Source: Actinocatenispora rupis
GTDB lineage: Bacteria; Actinomycetota; Actinomycetes; Mycobacteriales; Micromonosporaceae
Length of the DNA stretch: 37,926 nt
Direction of reading: 5' to 3'
Assembly: GCF_016861975.1 (NCBI RefSeq)
Contig: NZ_BOMB01000057.1
Coordinates: 1 to 37,926 of the forward strand
Below are positions 37,619-37,926 of this stretch, one piece after another. Under the pieces are notes generated by a model that ran no database searches, was not told where the DNA came from, and saw only the letters and a list, made by a program, of their open reading frames with translations. A program made the translations under genes and the position numbers. Every line of letters begins with the position of its first letter. Position 1 is the stretch's first letter.

Positions 37619-37926
37619 GCGTCACCTGACCACCGGTACGCCTGCCACCGGACCTCCACGTCTGCGTGCCGCCCCGCCCGACCGGCAGGCTAGGACAGCC
37701 GCCGTAGCAGGCTAGGGCAGCGCCGTGAAATCCGACTGAACACCGCAGCCACCCGCGCCACACCCAGACGGTCCGGGTCGCACAACAGCCGGCCCAGGAC
37801 ATGCCGTCGCTCGGTGCCGTGCCGAGTCTCCGCCACCGGATCAGCGCCCCACCGCGCGGAGCACCAAGGCCGCGACACGCGCCCCGATGTCAAGGAACCC
37901 CGAACAAGCCGAAGGACCAGGCGCAA
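37619..37926. other. 308-bp end region, no convincing gene
   Basis: A minus-strand frame (37690-37926, open to the edge) would encode 78 Arg-rich residues, but it has no recognisable motif and may be non-coding. The stretch contains several GCCAC cores (for example CCGCGCCAC-like near 37763) like the gaps at 12-21 kb. A TTGACA on the minus strand at about 37893-37898 has no matching -10 box. Confidence 0.35.
37685..37716. repeat. Direct repeat GCAGGCTAGG, 22-bp offset
   Basis: GCAGGCTAGG is at 37685-37694 and 37707-37716, and the following bases also match (ACAGCCGCCGTA against GCAGCGCCGTGA). On the minus strand each copy reads CCTAGCCTGC with a TAGCCT that could be a -10 box for the gene starting at 37618. 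Confidence 0.55.

Noticed and set aside
37690-37926. 78-residue partial gene at the right edge
   Set aside because: No motif, no ribosome site in view and a composition like the neighbouring gaps; it cannot be judged without sequence beyond the edge.

Overview
The window is high-GC actinobacterial chromosome. The evidence is very strong third-position GC bias, GTG starts, leaderless promoters, an ECF41 sigma factor, a SAM-IV riboswitch, TTGTCCACA-type DnaA boxes and an 11-bp-phased PHO box. Constant use of GTAC-containing codons (Tyr TAC, Val/Leu GTA and CTC contexts) reminds me of Micromonosporaceae, but I cannot name the genus. I see no rRNA, tRNA, CRISPR array, transposase or prophage. Most genes look like ordinary chromosomal genes.

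Layout. 1-1.85 kb: the end of a phosphate ABC transporter operon (pstA, cut by the window edge, then pstB). 2.1-6.5 kb: a DUF4352 surface protein, an alpha/beta hydrolase, and a three-gene minus-strand unit (NmrA-like reductase, decayed PPOX/F420-type oxidoreductase, LinB-like haloalkane dehalogenase), with a divergent TetR regulator and two matching operators. 6.5-12 kb: asnB, a one-TM small protein, a NUDIX hydrolase plus thiolase pair, and a divergent Gfo/Idh/MocA oxidoreductase. 12-14.5 kb: a repeat-rich gap, then a low-affinity phosphate transport operon (DUF47/PhoU-like plus pit) preceded by a three-unit PHO box. 14.9-19.6 kb: an AIM6/GDPD-like phosphodiesterase, an ECF41 sigma factor with its likely autoregulatory promoter, a DUF402 protein overlapping it tail to tail, and a DinG-type helicase behind two inverted DnaA boxes. 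19.6-24.2 kb: a second repeat array, an ornithine-cyclodeaminase-family enzyme, a third repeat-like gap, a hydrolase, an AI-2E family membrane protein and a lone GroES-like protein. 24.2-28.3 kb: a nucleotidyltransferase translationally coupled to a PrsW-type protease, then a SAM-IV riboswitch in front of a class V PLP enzyme. 28.4-37.6 kb: a SigB/F/G-type sigma factor, an MFS pump with a divergent MmyB-like regulator, a second MFS protein, a PfkB sugar kinase, a DJ-1/PfpI protein, inorganic pyrophosphatase, a membrane-anchored protein, a small P-loop kinase and a membrane protein.

How the parts relate. Phosphate handling recurs (pstAB, pit-DUF47 with a PHO box, a phosphodiesterase-fold protein, pyrophosphatase), although these genes lie in separate transcription units. 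Several units have clear local logic: TetR with its operators, MmyB-like regulator with MFS pump, ECF41 autoregulation, and SAM control of a PLP enzyme.

The least explained material is in the gaps. (i) A structured repeat lies between two convergent gene pairs 22 kb apart, with different but internally complementary stem arms. (ii) Related arrays with a 55-bp period and the core GTGGCGYACC occur at 12.5 and 19.7 kb; the first contains the 3' end of pit, tandemly triplicated. (iii) A perfect 43-bp AT-rich palindrome at 12.2 kb is fused to 16-bp tandem repeats.
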